A DNA stretch of 64,000 bases from an uncultured Faecalibacterium sp. (lineage in GTDB: Bacteria > Bacillota > Clostridia > Oscillospirales > Ruminococcaceae): NCBI GenBank assembly GCA_934524985.1, contig CAKSYT010000005.1:102930-166929 (forward strand), read 5' to 3'. The translations under genes and the position numbers were made by a program. The notes beneath the pieces were generated by a model that was given only the letters and a program-made list of their open reading frames with translations, made no database searches and had not been told where the DNA came from. This document shows positions 20,450 to 27,809 of this stretch, piece after piece. Within the stretch, counting starts at the first letter, position 1; every line of letters starts with the position of its first letter.

Positions 20450-20683
20450 TTACTTGCCAAAGCTGCCCAGCAGGCTGTTCAGCGATACAAAGGACTGGTA
20501 GATGACGTTGACGTTGTTGATGATGGAGCTTGCACCGGAGAAGATGCGGGCGATGTAGTTGAACACCTTGCCGATGTCCAGGAAGGACTGGTAAGCGTTG
20601 CTGGCACCGCCGTCCAGATAGGTCATCTCCTCGGCTTCGATGGCGGAATAGCTGGCGGGCATTTTCATGGTAGAAGTAGTCAT
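20450..20683 (-). CDS. Small double-glycine-leader peptide (77 aa), possible bacteriocin or signal peptide
   Basis: The ATG at 20683 has GAAAGGGA upstream; a longer frame through the neighbouring gene is rejected. Residues 1-26 are a hydrophilic leader ending EEMTYLDGG, which resembles double-glycine leaders cut by C39-peptidase ABC exporters. The predicted 51-residue core (starting ASNAYQSFL) is hydrophobic and rich in Ser, Asn, Ile, Phe and Gly, ending LLGSFGK, with no Cys. No C39 transporter or immunity gene is in the window. It lies 46 bases behind the InlB-repeat gene and just before a strong terminator, so the two are probably one transcript. Function unknown. Confidence 0.7.
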   Translation of the reverse strand: MTTSTMKMPASYSAIEAEEMTYLDGGASNAYQSFLDIGKVFNYIARIFSGASSIINNVNVIYQSFVSLNSLLGSFGK

Positions 20684-20729
20684 GGTAAGATCCCTTTCTT
20701 CAATGGTATCATTGCGTTTACAGCAGTGT

Positions 20730-21188
20730 TCAGAACATGGTGGCGACCAGCAGGGTGGTAAGCAGGGCACCGGCCACAAGTGCGGGCCCTACATACTTTT
20801 GCCACTGGACGGCGGCGGGCTGGGTGGTGGGCTGCGGCACGGTAGTGGTACCGGCCTTGGCAGTCCAGTGGGCGTAGATGGTGGCGTCGGAGGTGAACAC
20901 GGTGGAGGTGGTCACCTTGCTGCCGCCCACCGGCTCGGTGTACCAGCCGTCAAAGGTGTAGCCCGTCATGGTAGGCTGCTCGGGCGTGCTCTCCAGCTTG
21001 CCGGACAGGTTCGTGTAGGTGACCACAGTAGAGCAGATGCCGCCTTGGGCATCCATACCAATGGCGTACACGTTCTCTTCCTTTTTGCTCCCTGAAGTTT
21101 TGTCGGCAGCAAATGCAGCCGGCAGTGCGCAGCACAGCAGCGTGAACAGGCAAAGCCCGACCACCAGCGTTTTCAGGAATTTTTTCAT
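20730..21188 (-). CDS. Secreted membrane-anchored protein with one InlB B-repeat
   Basis: The 152-residue protein has a signal peptide (LVVGLCLFTLLCCALPAAFA). Residues 45-110 form a Listeria-Bacteroides (Flg_new/InlB B) repeat with the hallmark YTFDGWYTEPVGG and TIYAHW. A Thr/Pro/Gln linker then leads to a C-terminal hydrophobic helix (about 131-152) with no positive tail and no LPXTG. It would be exposed outside the membrane. Its partner in the same transcript is the double-glycine peptide. Role unknown. Confidence 0.8.
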   Translation of the reverse strand: MKKFLKTLVVGLCLFTLLCCALPAAFAADKTSGSKKEENVYAIGMDAQGGICSTVVTYTNLSGKLESTPEQPTMTGYTFDGWYTEPVGGSKVTTSTVFTSDATIYAHWTAKAGTTTVPQPTTQPAAVQWQKYVGPALVAGALLTTLLVATMF

Positions 21189-21558
21189 GAGATCCCTCGC
21201 TTTCCTTCACAAAGATGGAGACACTGCCCCGCCCGAGCGCAGCCCGGACGCAGGAGAAGTTTCTTCAACTTATTTTTATCACATCCAGTGTACCAGAAGC
21301 GCAACAAAAAATACAGTCTTTTGAGAAAATAATAAGAAAAATCAAGAAAAAAATAAATTTCACCTTTGCAAGATGAATCTTATGCCCCTACGGACTGTGT
21401 TTTTTGAAAAACGCATCCCGCAAAACTTACCTTTCGTAAAAACATGGCAGGATATGGAAAACGCAAAACCCCTGCCGCAAAGCCCCAAAAACGACCTAAA
21501 CTGCCGCAAATGCAGCGGGCGGCGCGCAGAAAAAAGCTGCAAAAACACGGCGCACCTC
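21189..21558. other. Intergenic region between the InlB-repeat gene and tRNA-Gln
   Basis: Apart from the leftward promoter at 21276-21304, this stretch is AT-rich near 21300-21360 and otherwise featureless. The open frames crossing it lack ribosome-binding sites and are not counted as genes. Confidence 0.5.
21276..21304 (-). promoter_or_regulatory. Promoter of the InlB-repeat/peptide pair
   Basis: Read leftward: TTGCGC, 17-base spacer, TGATAA, about 90 bases before the start codon. Confidence 0.5.
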
Positions 21559-21587
21559 TTGTGGAACGGCGGAAAATATGGTATACT
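21559..21587 (+). promoter_or_regulatory. Promoter of tRNA-Gln
   Basis: TTGTGG, 17-base spacer, TATACT, ending 11 bases before the tRNA. Confidence 0.7.
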
Positions 21588-21598
21588 ATTTTGCATGA

Positions 21599-21672
21599 TG
21601 CGCCATCGCCAAGCGGTAAGGCAGGGGACTTTGACTCCCCCATCGTAGGTTCGACTCCTGCTGGCGCAACCA
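21599..21672 (+). tRNA. tRNA-Gln (anticodon UUG)
   Basis: A complete cloverleaf can be drawn. The acceptor stem TGCGCCA pairs with TGGCGCA, and the anticodon arm is GGGGA-CTTTGAC-TCCCC with anticodon TTG. The T arm has GGTTCGACTCC. Discriminator A and an encoded CCA end the gene. It reads CAA and CAG codons. It is a single gene with its own promoter and terminator. Confidence 0.95.
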
Positions 21673-21674
21673 GA

Positions 21675-21713
21675 AAAAGGCCGTTGTACAGGAGACTGTG
21701 CAGCGGCCTTTTC
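21675..21713 (+). terminator. Intrinsic terminator of tRNA-Gln
   Basis: AAAAGGCCG pairs with CGGCCTTTT two bases after the CCA end. Confidence 0.85.
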
Positions 21714-21764
21714 TGCATTCTGCTGCAAAAACAGGCTTTGCACAAAGATTTTACCCGGATTTGA

Positions 21765-21793
21765 TTGCATCTGCGGGGCGCGGCTACTACAAT
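21765..21793 (+). promoter_or_regulatory. Promoter of the HD-domain gene
   Basis: TTGCAT, 17-base spacer, TACAAT, 44 bases before the start codon. Confidence 0.6.
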
Positions 21794-21837
21794 AATAAGT
21801 GTTTTCTCCAACTGAAACAATAAAGGATGCAACGAAC

Positions 21838-22494
21838 ATGACATATAAAGAAATCAAAAACAATGAAGAGGTCAACGAGCTGCTGAAGAAGGGCGACCGG
21901 AACCTTGGACTGCTTGGCTATACCGACCACTCCAAGGCGCACTGCGTCCGGGTGGCGGAGACTGCCGCGCATATCCTGAAAAAGTTCGGCTACTCGGAGC
22001 ACGAGATCGAGCTTGCCCGCATTGCAGGCTATATGCACGATATCGGCAATGCTATCAACCGCAGCCGCCACGCAGAATACGGTGGGTTGCTGGCGAATGA
22101 GATTTTAAAGCAATACGACCTGAGCGTTGCGGACCGCATCACCATTGTATCAGCCATCTCCAACCACGATGAATCCACTGGCGGCGCGGTGGACGCGGTG
22201 TCGGCGGCGCTCATTATCGGCGACAAGACCGATGTGCGCCGCAGCCGTGTGCGCGAAAAGCCCAAGGCGACCTTTGATATCCACGACCGGGTGAACTACG
22301 CGGTCACGGATCAGACCCTGAAGATCGATCTGGACAAAAAGGTCATCTCGCTGAATTTGCAGATCGACACGGATATTTGCAGCATGTACGAGTACTTCGA
22401 GATCTTTTTGCAGCGGATGCTGATGTGCCGCGGCGCAGCGGATATGCTGGGCGCGACCTTCAAACTGACCGCAAACGGCGCAAAGGTGCTGTAA
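21838..22494 (+). CDS. HD-domain phosphohydrolase
   Basis: The 218-residue cytoplasmic protein has the HD metal-binding pattern: His31/His35 in DHSKAH, the His67-Asp68 pair in GYMHDIGNAINRSRH, and a later His in SNHDESTGG near 118. Such proteins hydrolyse nucleotides or phosphomonoesters. The C-terminal part (KIDLDKKVISLNLQID, then FEIFLQRMLMCRGAADMLG) resembles metal-dependent HD phosphohydrolases of clostridia with no assigned substrate. The ATG at 21838 has AAAGGATG upstream. It stands alone with its own promoter and a shared downstream terminator. Confidence 0.85.
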   Translation: MTYKEIKNNEEVNELLKKGDRNLGLLGYTDHSKAHCVRVAETAAHILKKFGYSEHEIELARIAGYMHDIGNAINRSRHAEYGGLLANEILKQYDLSVADRITIVSAISNHDESTGGAVDAVSAALIIGDKTDVRRSRVREKPKATFDIHDRVNYAVTDQTLKIDLDKKVISLNLQIDTDICSMYEYFEIFLQRMLMCRGAADMLGATFKLTANGAKVL

Positions 22495-22560
22495 AGCGTA
22501 AGCATAATAAGGCCGGCTACAAGTCTGTTTCGAAAATAGCTGCTTTTTAGCGGCAGCTGC

Positions 22561-22689
22561 CGTTTTCCGCAGCGACCCCTCTCGTGAAAAAGTGGTTCAG
22601 AAACGCCCGCAGGCGTTTCTGAACCACAAATTTTAAAATAGTATTCCTTTAAACATGCCCAGAGCGCAAGCGGAGGGCATTAAAATCGT
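22561..22689 (+). repeat. Two-hairpin intergenic element, copy 2
   Basis: The left hairpin at 22592-22627 is a perfect 16-bp stem (GTGGTTCAGAAACGCC, loop CGCA). The right hairpin is ATGCCC (22655-22660) with GGGCAT (22675-22680). The element ends in AATCGT. Confidence 0.8.
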
Positions 22690-22703
22690 TCTGCTCAGCA
22701 AAG

Positions 22704-22737
22704 GCGGCTGCACAGCGCTTTGTGCAGCCGCTTTTGT
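22704..22737. terminator. Terminator between convergent HD and GntR genes
   Basis: GCGGCTGCACA pairs with TGTGCAGCCGC, followed on the plus strand by CTTTTG. It can serve both converging genes, better on the plus strand. Confidence 0.7.
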
Positions 22738-23439
22738 TTATTTTTTGCCCTCCGGCAGCTTGAAGTAGACGCGGTATTCGTCCGAGTAGATCTTGCTGCC
22801 CATGCGGCTCACGCCGCCGTACAGGTGGGTGCGCATCAGGGGCTCGATGGCGTCCAGATCCTTCTCCCGCAGAATGCGCAGCATCTCGGCGTGCTCGCTG
22901 ACAACGCTGGGCACGTTGCGCGCGCCCACGATATCCAGACGGATAAAGCGGGAATAGTCTGCCTGCGGGCGGGTCATCTGTTCCCAAAGGTACTCCTTGC
23001 TGGTTTTGCGGAACCAGTACTCGTGCATGGCAAGGTCGCAGCTGAGAAAGTGGTTGAAATCAAAGTTTTCCGGATCGCTGCGCCCCGCAGCGGCTTCCAG
23101 CAGCATATTATAAAGGTGTTCCACCGCAAGGATCTCCATGGGCGAGCAGCTCTGCACAAAATCCCGGAACACCATGCCCTCCACCGCAACACGCTGGAAA
23201 ATGAGCTGATCCACCACACCGATGTCGATGGCGGTGACGATGGTGCCCTTGCAGGGGATGATCTGCACAAAGCGGTTCTGCTCCAGCCGCTGCAAAACGC
23301 TGCGGATGGGGGTGCGCGAAACACCGAACCGCTTGCACAGCTGGTTTTCGCTCAGCGCTTCCCCGGGCAGGATCTTCAATGCGCAGATCTCGTCCTCAAG
23401 AATATGATAGAGCTCATCCGTGTGCTGTAATGTAGCCAT
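22738..23439 (-). CDS. GntR-family regulator, FadR/FCD type
   Basis: The 233-residue DNA-binding regulator has an N-terminal winged helix with LSENQLCKRFGVSRTPIRSVLQRLEQNRFV (recognition helix near residues 38-50). A C-terminal all-helical FCD domain has the metal-site residues spread through DLAMHEYWF and VVSEHAEMLRIL. FCD regulators bind small organic acids or sugar acids. The start has GGAGA upstream. It is divergent from the AAC(3)-family gene across a 492-base gap that contains two GTATAC-centred sites likely to be its operators. Confidence 0.92.
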   Translation of the reverse strand: MATLQHTDELYHILEDEICALKILPGEALSENQLCKRFGVSRTPIRSVLQRLEQNRFVQIIPCKGTIVTAIDIGVVDQLIFQRVAVEGMVFRDFVQSCSPMEILAVEHLYNMLLEAAAGRSDPENFDFNHFLSCDLAMHEYWFRKTSKEYLWEQMTRPQADYSRFIRLDIVGARNVPSVVSEHAEMLRILREKDLDAIEPLMRTHLYGGVSRMGSKIYSDEYRVYFKLPEGKK

Positions 23440-23533
23440 AGTCGTTCTCCATTTATCCGGTAAATTAAGCTTATTATCATTGTACCGTTCCGGCAGCGGA
23501 ATGTCAATGCTGAAACAGAACCTTGTTTAGATA

Positions 23534-23545
23534 CTTGTATACAAG
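23534..23545. promoter_or_regulatory. Candidate GntR operator 1
   Basis: CTTGTATACAAG is a perfect 12-bp palindrome, fitting the GT-N-AC core of FadR-family operators. It lies 95 bases upstream of the gntR start. Confidence 0.55.
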
Positions 23546-23742
23546 CGGTTGCGCTCATACACAGAGCTGCGCAGGAAACGAGAAAACTACCATACCACTT
23601 CGTGGCGCGGGAAAAGTGCAGATGAAATGCCGCGATTAAGCGGCTGCTGTACCAAATGTACAAGGAAAACTGAAAATAACTGTCAAATACTACAATTGCA
23701 AAGCACGGCGCTGGCTGTTGCGGCAGCACTGCGGAATGAAAT

Positions 23743-23753
23743 ATTGTATACAG
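23743..23753. promoter_or_regulatory. Candidate GntR operator 2
   Basis: ATTGTATACAG shares TTGTATACA with the first site. It lies 179 bases upstream of the AAC(3)-family start and overlaps a promoter-like TATTGT. Confidence 0.45.
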
Positions 23754-23931
23754 GATTTTGCAAAGAAAGCTGAAAGGACAAATACCCCGCAGACACCGGG
23801 TCATCCCGGCAAATGCAGCAGGAAATGTGCTTTTTTGTGCATTACGGGGGCACTGTACTGCTGCGGGCTTGCTTTGCCGCGCAAAAGGCGGTAAACTGGA
23901 TACAGAAAAATGCCCGAAAAGGAGAAACGAC

Positions 23932-24729
23932 ATGGCATATACAAAGGCTGAGCTCAAGCGCGACCTTGCCGCAATGGGGCTGACAGGGAAAGAGACCATC
24001 CTGATCCATTCCTCCATGAAGTCCATCGGCGCGGTGGAGGGCGGCGCAGACACGGTTCTGGACGCATTGATGGAATTTTTTGCGGAGGGCTTGCTGCTGC
24101 TGCCCACCCACACATGGCGGTTCATCAACGAGGAGAACCGGGTGTTCGATGTGCGCCGCAGCCCGTGCTGTGTGGGCATTCTGCCGGAGCTGTTCCGGCA
24201 GCGCCCCGGCGTGGTGCGCTCGCTGCACCCCACCCACAGCATGGCGGCTTACGGCAGGGGAGCGGCTGCTTATCTGGAAGGGGAACTGGATGCCAACACC
24301 CCCTGCACCCCCGGCGGCTGCTACGACCGCTTGCGGGCAGCCCACGGCAAGGTGCTGCTGCTGGGGGTCACCCACGCCCGCAACACCTTTATCCACAGCG
24401 TGGAGGAGGTGCTGAACGTGCCGAACCGTCTGACCGACAAGCCCATGCAGATGACCGTGGTGGACGAAGCCGGGGCGCAGCATACCGTCTATATGCGCCG
24501 CCACTACAACGCGCAGCAGCCGCATATCTCGGAGGATTTTGTTAAGCTGGAGCAGGCGTATCTGGACTGCGGCGCAGCCCGGAATACGAAATTTGGCGAT
24601 GCAGCCTGCATTTTGTGCGACGCCGAGGGGCTTTTCCGGGTCACCCGCCACGTTCTTGCCCCGAACCCCGAAGCCTTTGTCACCGAGGCGGTCATCCCGC
24701 CGGAGCGCTGGCAGGGGATAATTTTATAA
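23932..24729 (+). CDS. AAC(3)-family N-acetyltransferase
   Basis: The 265-residue protein belongs to the aminoglycoside 3-N-acetyltransferase fold: ETILIHSSMKSIGAVEGGADTVLDAL at the start, LLLPTHTWRF, the signature HPTHSMAAYG near residue 100 and LLLGVTHARNTFIHSVEE. Family members transfer acetyl from acetyl-CoA, but many chromosomal homologues act on unknown amines and do not give resistance. The ATG at 23932 has AAAAGGAG upstream. Divergence from a GntR/FCD regulator suggests inducible expression in response to an organic acid-like ligand. Confidence 0.88.
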   Translation: MAYTKAELKRDLAAMGLTGKETILIHSSMKSIGAVEGGADTVLDALMEFFAEGLLLLPTHTWRFINEENRVFDVRRSPCCVGILPELFRQRPGVVRSLHPTHSMAAYGRGAAAYLEGELDANTPCTPGGCYDRLRAAHGKVLLLGVTHARNTFIHSVEEVLNVPNRLTDKPMQMTVVDEAGAQHTVYMRRHYNAQQPHISEDFVKLEQAYLDCGAARNTKFGDAACILCDAEGLFRVTRHVLAPNPEAFVTEAVIPPERWQGIIL

Positions 24730-24773
24730 TGCAATGCCGGGCAGCTTGCAGCTGCCCGGCATTGCATTTTTAT
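24730..24773 (+). terminator. Intrinsic terminator after the AAC(3)-family gene
   Basis: A perfect stem TGCAATGCCGGGCAGCT with AGCTGCCCGGCATTGCA is followed by TTTTT. It could also stop the converging araC-type gene. Confidence 0.9.
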
Positions 24774-24780
24774 CTTTTAT

Positions 24781-25713
24781 TCAGCAGAAGCGGATGCGGT
24801 ACTCCCGGGGGGTGCAGTGCTTGATCTCCCGGAAGGTCTTGATAAAGTAGCTGGCGTCCGAAAAACCGCATTCCAGCCCTACCTCGCCGGTCTTGAGCCG
24901 GGTGGAGCGCAGCAGCTCGGCGGCTTTTTCCACCCGGAACTGCTTGACGTACTGGATGGGCGTGATGCCCAAAAACTGCCGGAAGCTGCGCAGACAGGCG
25001 CTTTCGCTCAGGGCAACGCAGCCAGCCAGCTTTTCCACGGTCAGCTCCTCGGCGTAGTGCTCCTCTACATAGCGCAGCATCTGCTTCATCCGTTCCGAGG
25101 CAATCTGTTCCTGCTCCGATACCTTCACCTTGCCGCTGACACATTGGGTAATGAGCAGCCGCAGGGCGGCGGTAAGGTGGTAGCGCACCCGATTCTCGTA
25201 GTCAAAGGGCTCGTCTGCCACGCCCTTCCACGCCTCCCGCAGGCAGAGCAGCACCTGCCGCTGCCATGGCACGGCTTCATCCAGCAAAAAGAAGGGCGGC
25301 GTGCCCGGCTGCAAAAGCGGGCGGATGAGCTTTTGCCAGAACACGGTGTCCATGCCGCCGACAAGTCTGGGCTGGAATACGCCGGAGTGCAGCAGCGCTC
25401 TGCTCTCGGCAGGCTCTACCGCGTGCAGTGCCCCGGAATTGATGAACACGCCCTGCCCAGTCTGCAAGGTCAGGCGGGTCTTGTTCACATCCACATGGAT
25501 GGGCCCCAGTGCCGCCAGAATAAACTCGAATTCCTCGTGCCAGTGCCACGCCACCGAGTAGCTGGAAAGATCCTCGGCATAGCAGGCGATGGGGAACAGC
25601 GGGCTGCCGTGCTGGGTCTGCTCCCGCCCGGCGGCATCGGCTACCACGGCAGTAGCGCTGGAAAGCCCTACCCGACCGCTGGTATAAGAGGCACAACTCG
25701 TCTGATATGCCAT
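24781..25713 (-). CDS. AraC-family transcriptional regulator
   Basis: The 310-residue regulator has an N-terminal cupin-like sensor domain (AWHWHEEFEFILAALG, INSGALHAVEP) that in this family binds sugars or similar ligands. The C-terminal double helix-turn-helix carries VEKLAGCVALSESACLRSFRQFLG and the signature GEVGLECGFSDASYFIKTFREIKHCTPREYR. An ATG at 25713 was chosen over upstream in-frame TTG/GTG codons because AAAGGAATT sits before it. No sugar genes adjoin, so its target is not evident. Confidence 0.9.
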   Translation of the reverse strand: MAYQTSCASYTSGRVGLSSATAVVADAAGREQTQHGSPLFPIACYAEDLSSYSVAWHWHEEFEFILAALGPIHVDVNKTRLTLQTGQGVFINSGALHAVEPAESRALLHSGVFQPRLVGGMDTVFWQKLIRPLLQPGTPPFFLLDEAVPWQRQVLLCLREAWKGVADEPFDYENRVRYHLTAALRLLITQCVSGKVKVSEQEQIASERMKQMLRYVEEHYAEELTVEKLAGCVALSESACLRSFRQFLGITPIQYVKQFRVEKAAELLRSTRLKTGEVGLECGFSDASYFIKTFREIKHCTPREYRIRFC

Positions 25714-25980
25714 ATTCACCAATTCCTTTCCGCAATACTTTGAATGTTTTTTATCAATGCCGGTTTTGTTGCATATACTATGCGGTTCTGTTCTATAATT
25801 TGCGATTGTTTTGTGGTATTATCCTATCAGAGCTTCCAAGCTCAGTATAGCACCAAGGCAGCCGGGACGCAAGCTGTGCAAGCATTCCCTGCCGGGCAAA
25901 ACCGCTATTCTCCCGCCGCCTGTCCAAAGAGAACCGGACGGCAAGTGTAACATAAACCATTTCATCAAGGAGGTATTCCT

Positions 25981-26235
25981 ATGCTTCGTATCGAGTATTT
26001 TGATAAGGAACGTTTCATGCGTCAGCTTTCTGCCAGCCACGGCAGCGTGCTGCTGCATCTGGACAACGGCAAGACCTGCGACCTGAAAAAGGACGATACC
26101 GCACGCTCTATGCTGCAGATGATGGACACTGCCCCCAAGAAGGGCTTTGACCTCACCGTGACCGACCCCGCCGACGTGACCGGCTTCCTGCGCTATATGC
26201 TGGAGGCAGGCCGCACCGAGCGCGTGGCCGGCTGA
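25981..26235 (+). CDS. Small protein of unknown function (84 aa)
   Basis: A near-ideal AGGAGGT site 7 bases before the ATG and a consistent coding frame support this gene. The 84-residue product is soluble, of mixed charge, with GSVLLHLDNGKTCDLKKDD in the middle and a short C-terminal helix. No family is recognised and no metal or catalytic motif is seen. A terminator follows at 26278. Confidence 0.7.
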   Translation: MLRIEYFDKERFMRQLSASHGSVLLHLDNGKTCDLKKDDTARSMLQMMDTAPKKGFDLTVTDPADVTGFLRYMLEAGRTERVAG

Positions 26236-26277
26236 GTAATGCCAATCTCTTATCCCAATAAGTGTCACAGCAAAAGC

Positions 26278-26314
26278 AAAACGCCCGCCCCGGTCATGCC
26301 GGAGCGGGCGTTTT
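26278..26314 (+). terminator. Intrinsic terminator
   Basis: AAACGCCCGC pairs with GCGGGCGTTT around CCGG/CCGG and a 5-base loop, then T-rich sequence. Confidence 0.85.
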
Positions 26315-26392
26315 GCCTGTTTTACCGGAAAGCTTGCGCAGGCGGGCAGTCTGTGGTAAGCTGAAGGCAGAAAAAAGACGGAGGGAACGACT

Positions 26393-27031
26393 ATGAACCT
26401 GAAGGAAGCATTCCGTTACCAGAACAAGCTCCAGTCCCTGCTGGACGAGGCACAGGGCATTCTGGACTGCGATTCCAACGTGACCAAGGTGGCCAACACC
26501 TATCTGCGCCATAAGGTGATGCCCGAGGCCGAGGACGAGACCATTATGGACGTAGCACAGACCGAATATGCGGAGCAGATCACCGACATTGCCCGGTTTA
26601 TGCTCTACCTGCTGGAGGAGAAGAGCCGCCTGTTTGCCGCCATCCGCAAGGCAAAGGATGCGCTGGACATGGATATGGACAGCGAGGTCAGCCTGAACGC
26701 CGCGCGCCAGAGCATTGCCCGCACCTTCAAGCGGATGAACGACCTGCGCAGCTCCGAGCAGCTGCTCTCCGGCGGGGGTACGGGCTACCGTTTTAACGCT
26801 GAGGGCAACCAGATCTCCTACTGCTGCGATGTGAAGCGGGTGACCACCATCAACTACGACCGCAAGGTCATCCACGCCGCGCTGGGCAAACTGAACCGGC
26901 AGGCAGACGAGACCTCCAACCGACTGGACCTCTGCCTTGTGACCTCCAAGGTGGACTACACCGTCCCCTTTGATGTGAACGCCAGCTTTGCCGAGGCCTT
27001 TGAGACCTATCTGGAAAAGGCTAAAAACTAA
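26393..27031 (+). CDS. Hypothetical protein, helical (212 aa)
   Basis: The 212-residue soluble protein is largely alpha-helical over residues 1-125 (LKEAFRYQNKLQSLLDEA, then FMLYLLEEKSRLFAAIRKAK). The C-terminal half has more beta character (GGTGYRFNAEGNQISYCCDVKRVTTINYDRKVIHAALGKLNRQADE). GGAGGGA precedes the ATG. No family is recognised. The neighbours are an unknown small gene and an inverted-repeat element, which gives no functional hint. Confidence 0.75.
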   Translation: MNLKEAFRYQNKLQSLLDEAQGILDCDSNVTKVANTYLRHKVMPEAEDETIMDVAQTEYAEQITDIARFMLYLLEEKSRLFAAIRKAKDALDMDMDSEVSLNAARQSIARTFKRMNDLRSSEQLLSGGGTGYRFNAEGNQISYCCDVKRVTTINYDRKVIHAALGKLNRQADETSNRLDLCLVTSKVDYTVPFDVNASFAEAFETYLEKAKN

Positions 27032-27040
27032 ATAAACGCT

Positions 27041-27418
27041 CCACCGGCTATTTTGGGTGCGGCAAGCGCCGGGTGCACGGCTGCCGGTTCAGGTGCAGAT
27101 GAACTATAACGCTGCACATTTCCGCAAGGAAGCTTCGGTACGGCTCACCTTACGAGCCAGCATAATTGAAAAAATCTTGCGTTCGGCTTTTCCGCCACCG
27201 CCAGACGCTTTTTCGCCGAAACCGTCCCTTGCTTTTTCCCGCATTCCTGCTTTTGCGCTTACGTCTCCATGGGCAGGCAGGCAAGCCACCCTTCATGAAT
27301 TTTGCCCGCAGACTGCTGCGGGCGCACACTTTCTGCGTGCCGGGTGCATTGCGCCCCTTTGCACGCGGAGTAAAATGGCAGCAGCCCCTGCGCTTGCCGT
27401 ATCCAAAATAGCCGGTGG
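27041..27418. mobile_element. 378-bp element with 29-bp imperfect terminal inverted repeats (MITE-like)
   Basis: The left end (27041-27069) begins CCACCGGCTATTTTGG and ends CGGCAAGCGC. The right end (27390-27418) is its reverse complement with two mismatches in 29 bases. The interior has no credible gene. Size, terminal repeats and lack of a transposase fit a miniature inverted-repeat element moved in trans. No clear target duplication was seen at the ends. Confidence 0.7.
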
Positions 27419-27462
27419 GAAAGGCCTCGAATGAAAAAACGGGGACTTGTGGCTGGTGTTAA

Positions 27463-27498
27463 AGGCTTCCCCCCGGACGGGGGAAGCCTTTAACACCA
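27463..27498. repeat. GC-rich hairpin repeat
   Basis: TTAAAGGCTTCCCCC pairs with GGGGGAAGCCTTTAA, a near-perfect palindrome related to the CTTCCCCC hairpins at 9760-9860 and 44947-45067. It precedes the small membrane gene. Confidence 0.65.
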
Positions 27499-27542
27499 TT
27501 CTGTATTCAATAAAAAATCACCCGACACCGGAGGTGTGCTCT

Positions 27543-27698
27543 ATGAAAAAATATAATCTATTTTATCTCAGCGGACTGCTGTCTTTTCTTACTGCGATGT
27601 TGAATTTTATCACTGCGAAAAATCGCTCCACGGCGGTGGTGTGGCTCTGCCTTGGCTCCGCCTTTTTGTGTCTGGGGTATTCGCAGCAGAAAAAATAA
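27543..27698 (+). CDS. Small membrane protein (51 aa)
   Basis: GGAGGTG lies 6 bases before the ATG. The 51-residue product has two hydrophobic stretches (FYLSGLLSFLTAMLNFITA and AVVWLCLGSAFLCLGY) separated by KNRST, and a QQKK tail, so it is probably a two-helix membrane protein. No family is assigned; similar tiny proteins are common in clostridia. Confidence 0.65.
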   Translation: MKKYNLFYLSGLLSFLTAMLNFITAKNRSTAVVWLCLGSAFLCLGYSQQKK

Positions 27699-27708
27699 AG
27701 CAGTAAGC

Positions 27709-27740
27709 CAGCCCCGGCGGGGAAAGAACTGCCGGGGCTG
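27709..27740 (+). terminator. Hairpin after the small membrane gene
   Basis: CAGCCCCGGC pairs with GCCGGGGCTG. The T-run is weak (CAATTCTTT), so termination may be partial. Confidence 0.5.
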
Positions 27741-27809
27741 CAATTCTTTGCGGGGCTCGTTCGTATTCCAGACAGAACGACCAAATTTCGACAAAAACGA
27801 GGTAGGATC

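Larger units (their letters stand above)
23440..23931. other. Divergent intergenic region between gntR and the AAC(3)-family gene
   Basis: The 492 bases hold no credible gene: short frames lack ribosome-binding sites. The notable content is the pair of GTATAC palindromes at 23534-23545 and 23743-23753. A weak promoter-like TTGCGG with TATTGT 18 bases on overlaps the second site. Confidence 0.5.

Noticed and set aside
23932..24729. Calling the AAC(3)-family gene an aminoglycoside resistance gene
   Set aside because: Many chromosomal members do not act on aminoglycosides, and the context is a GntR/FCD-controlled metabolic locus rather than a resistance cassette.
27057..27434. 125-codon frame inside the 378-bp inverted-repeat element
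   Set aside because: It has no ribosome-binding site and a biased Ala/Pro/Phe composition, and it nearly coincides with the repeat ends; probably not a gene.
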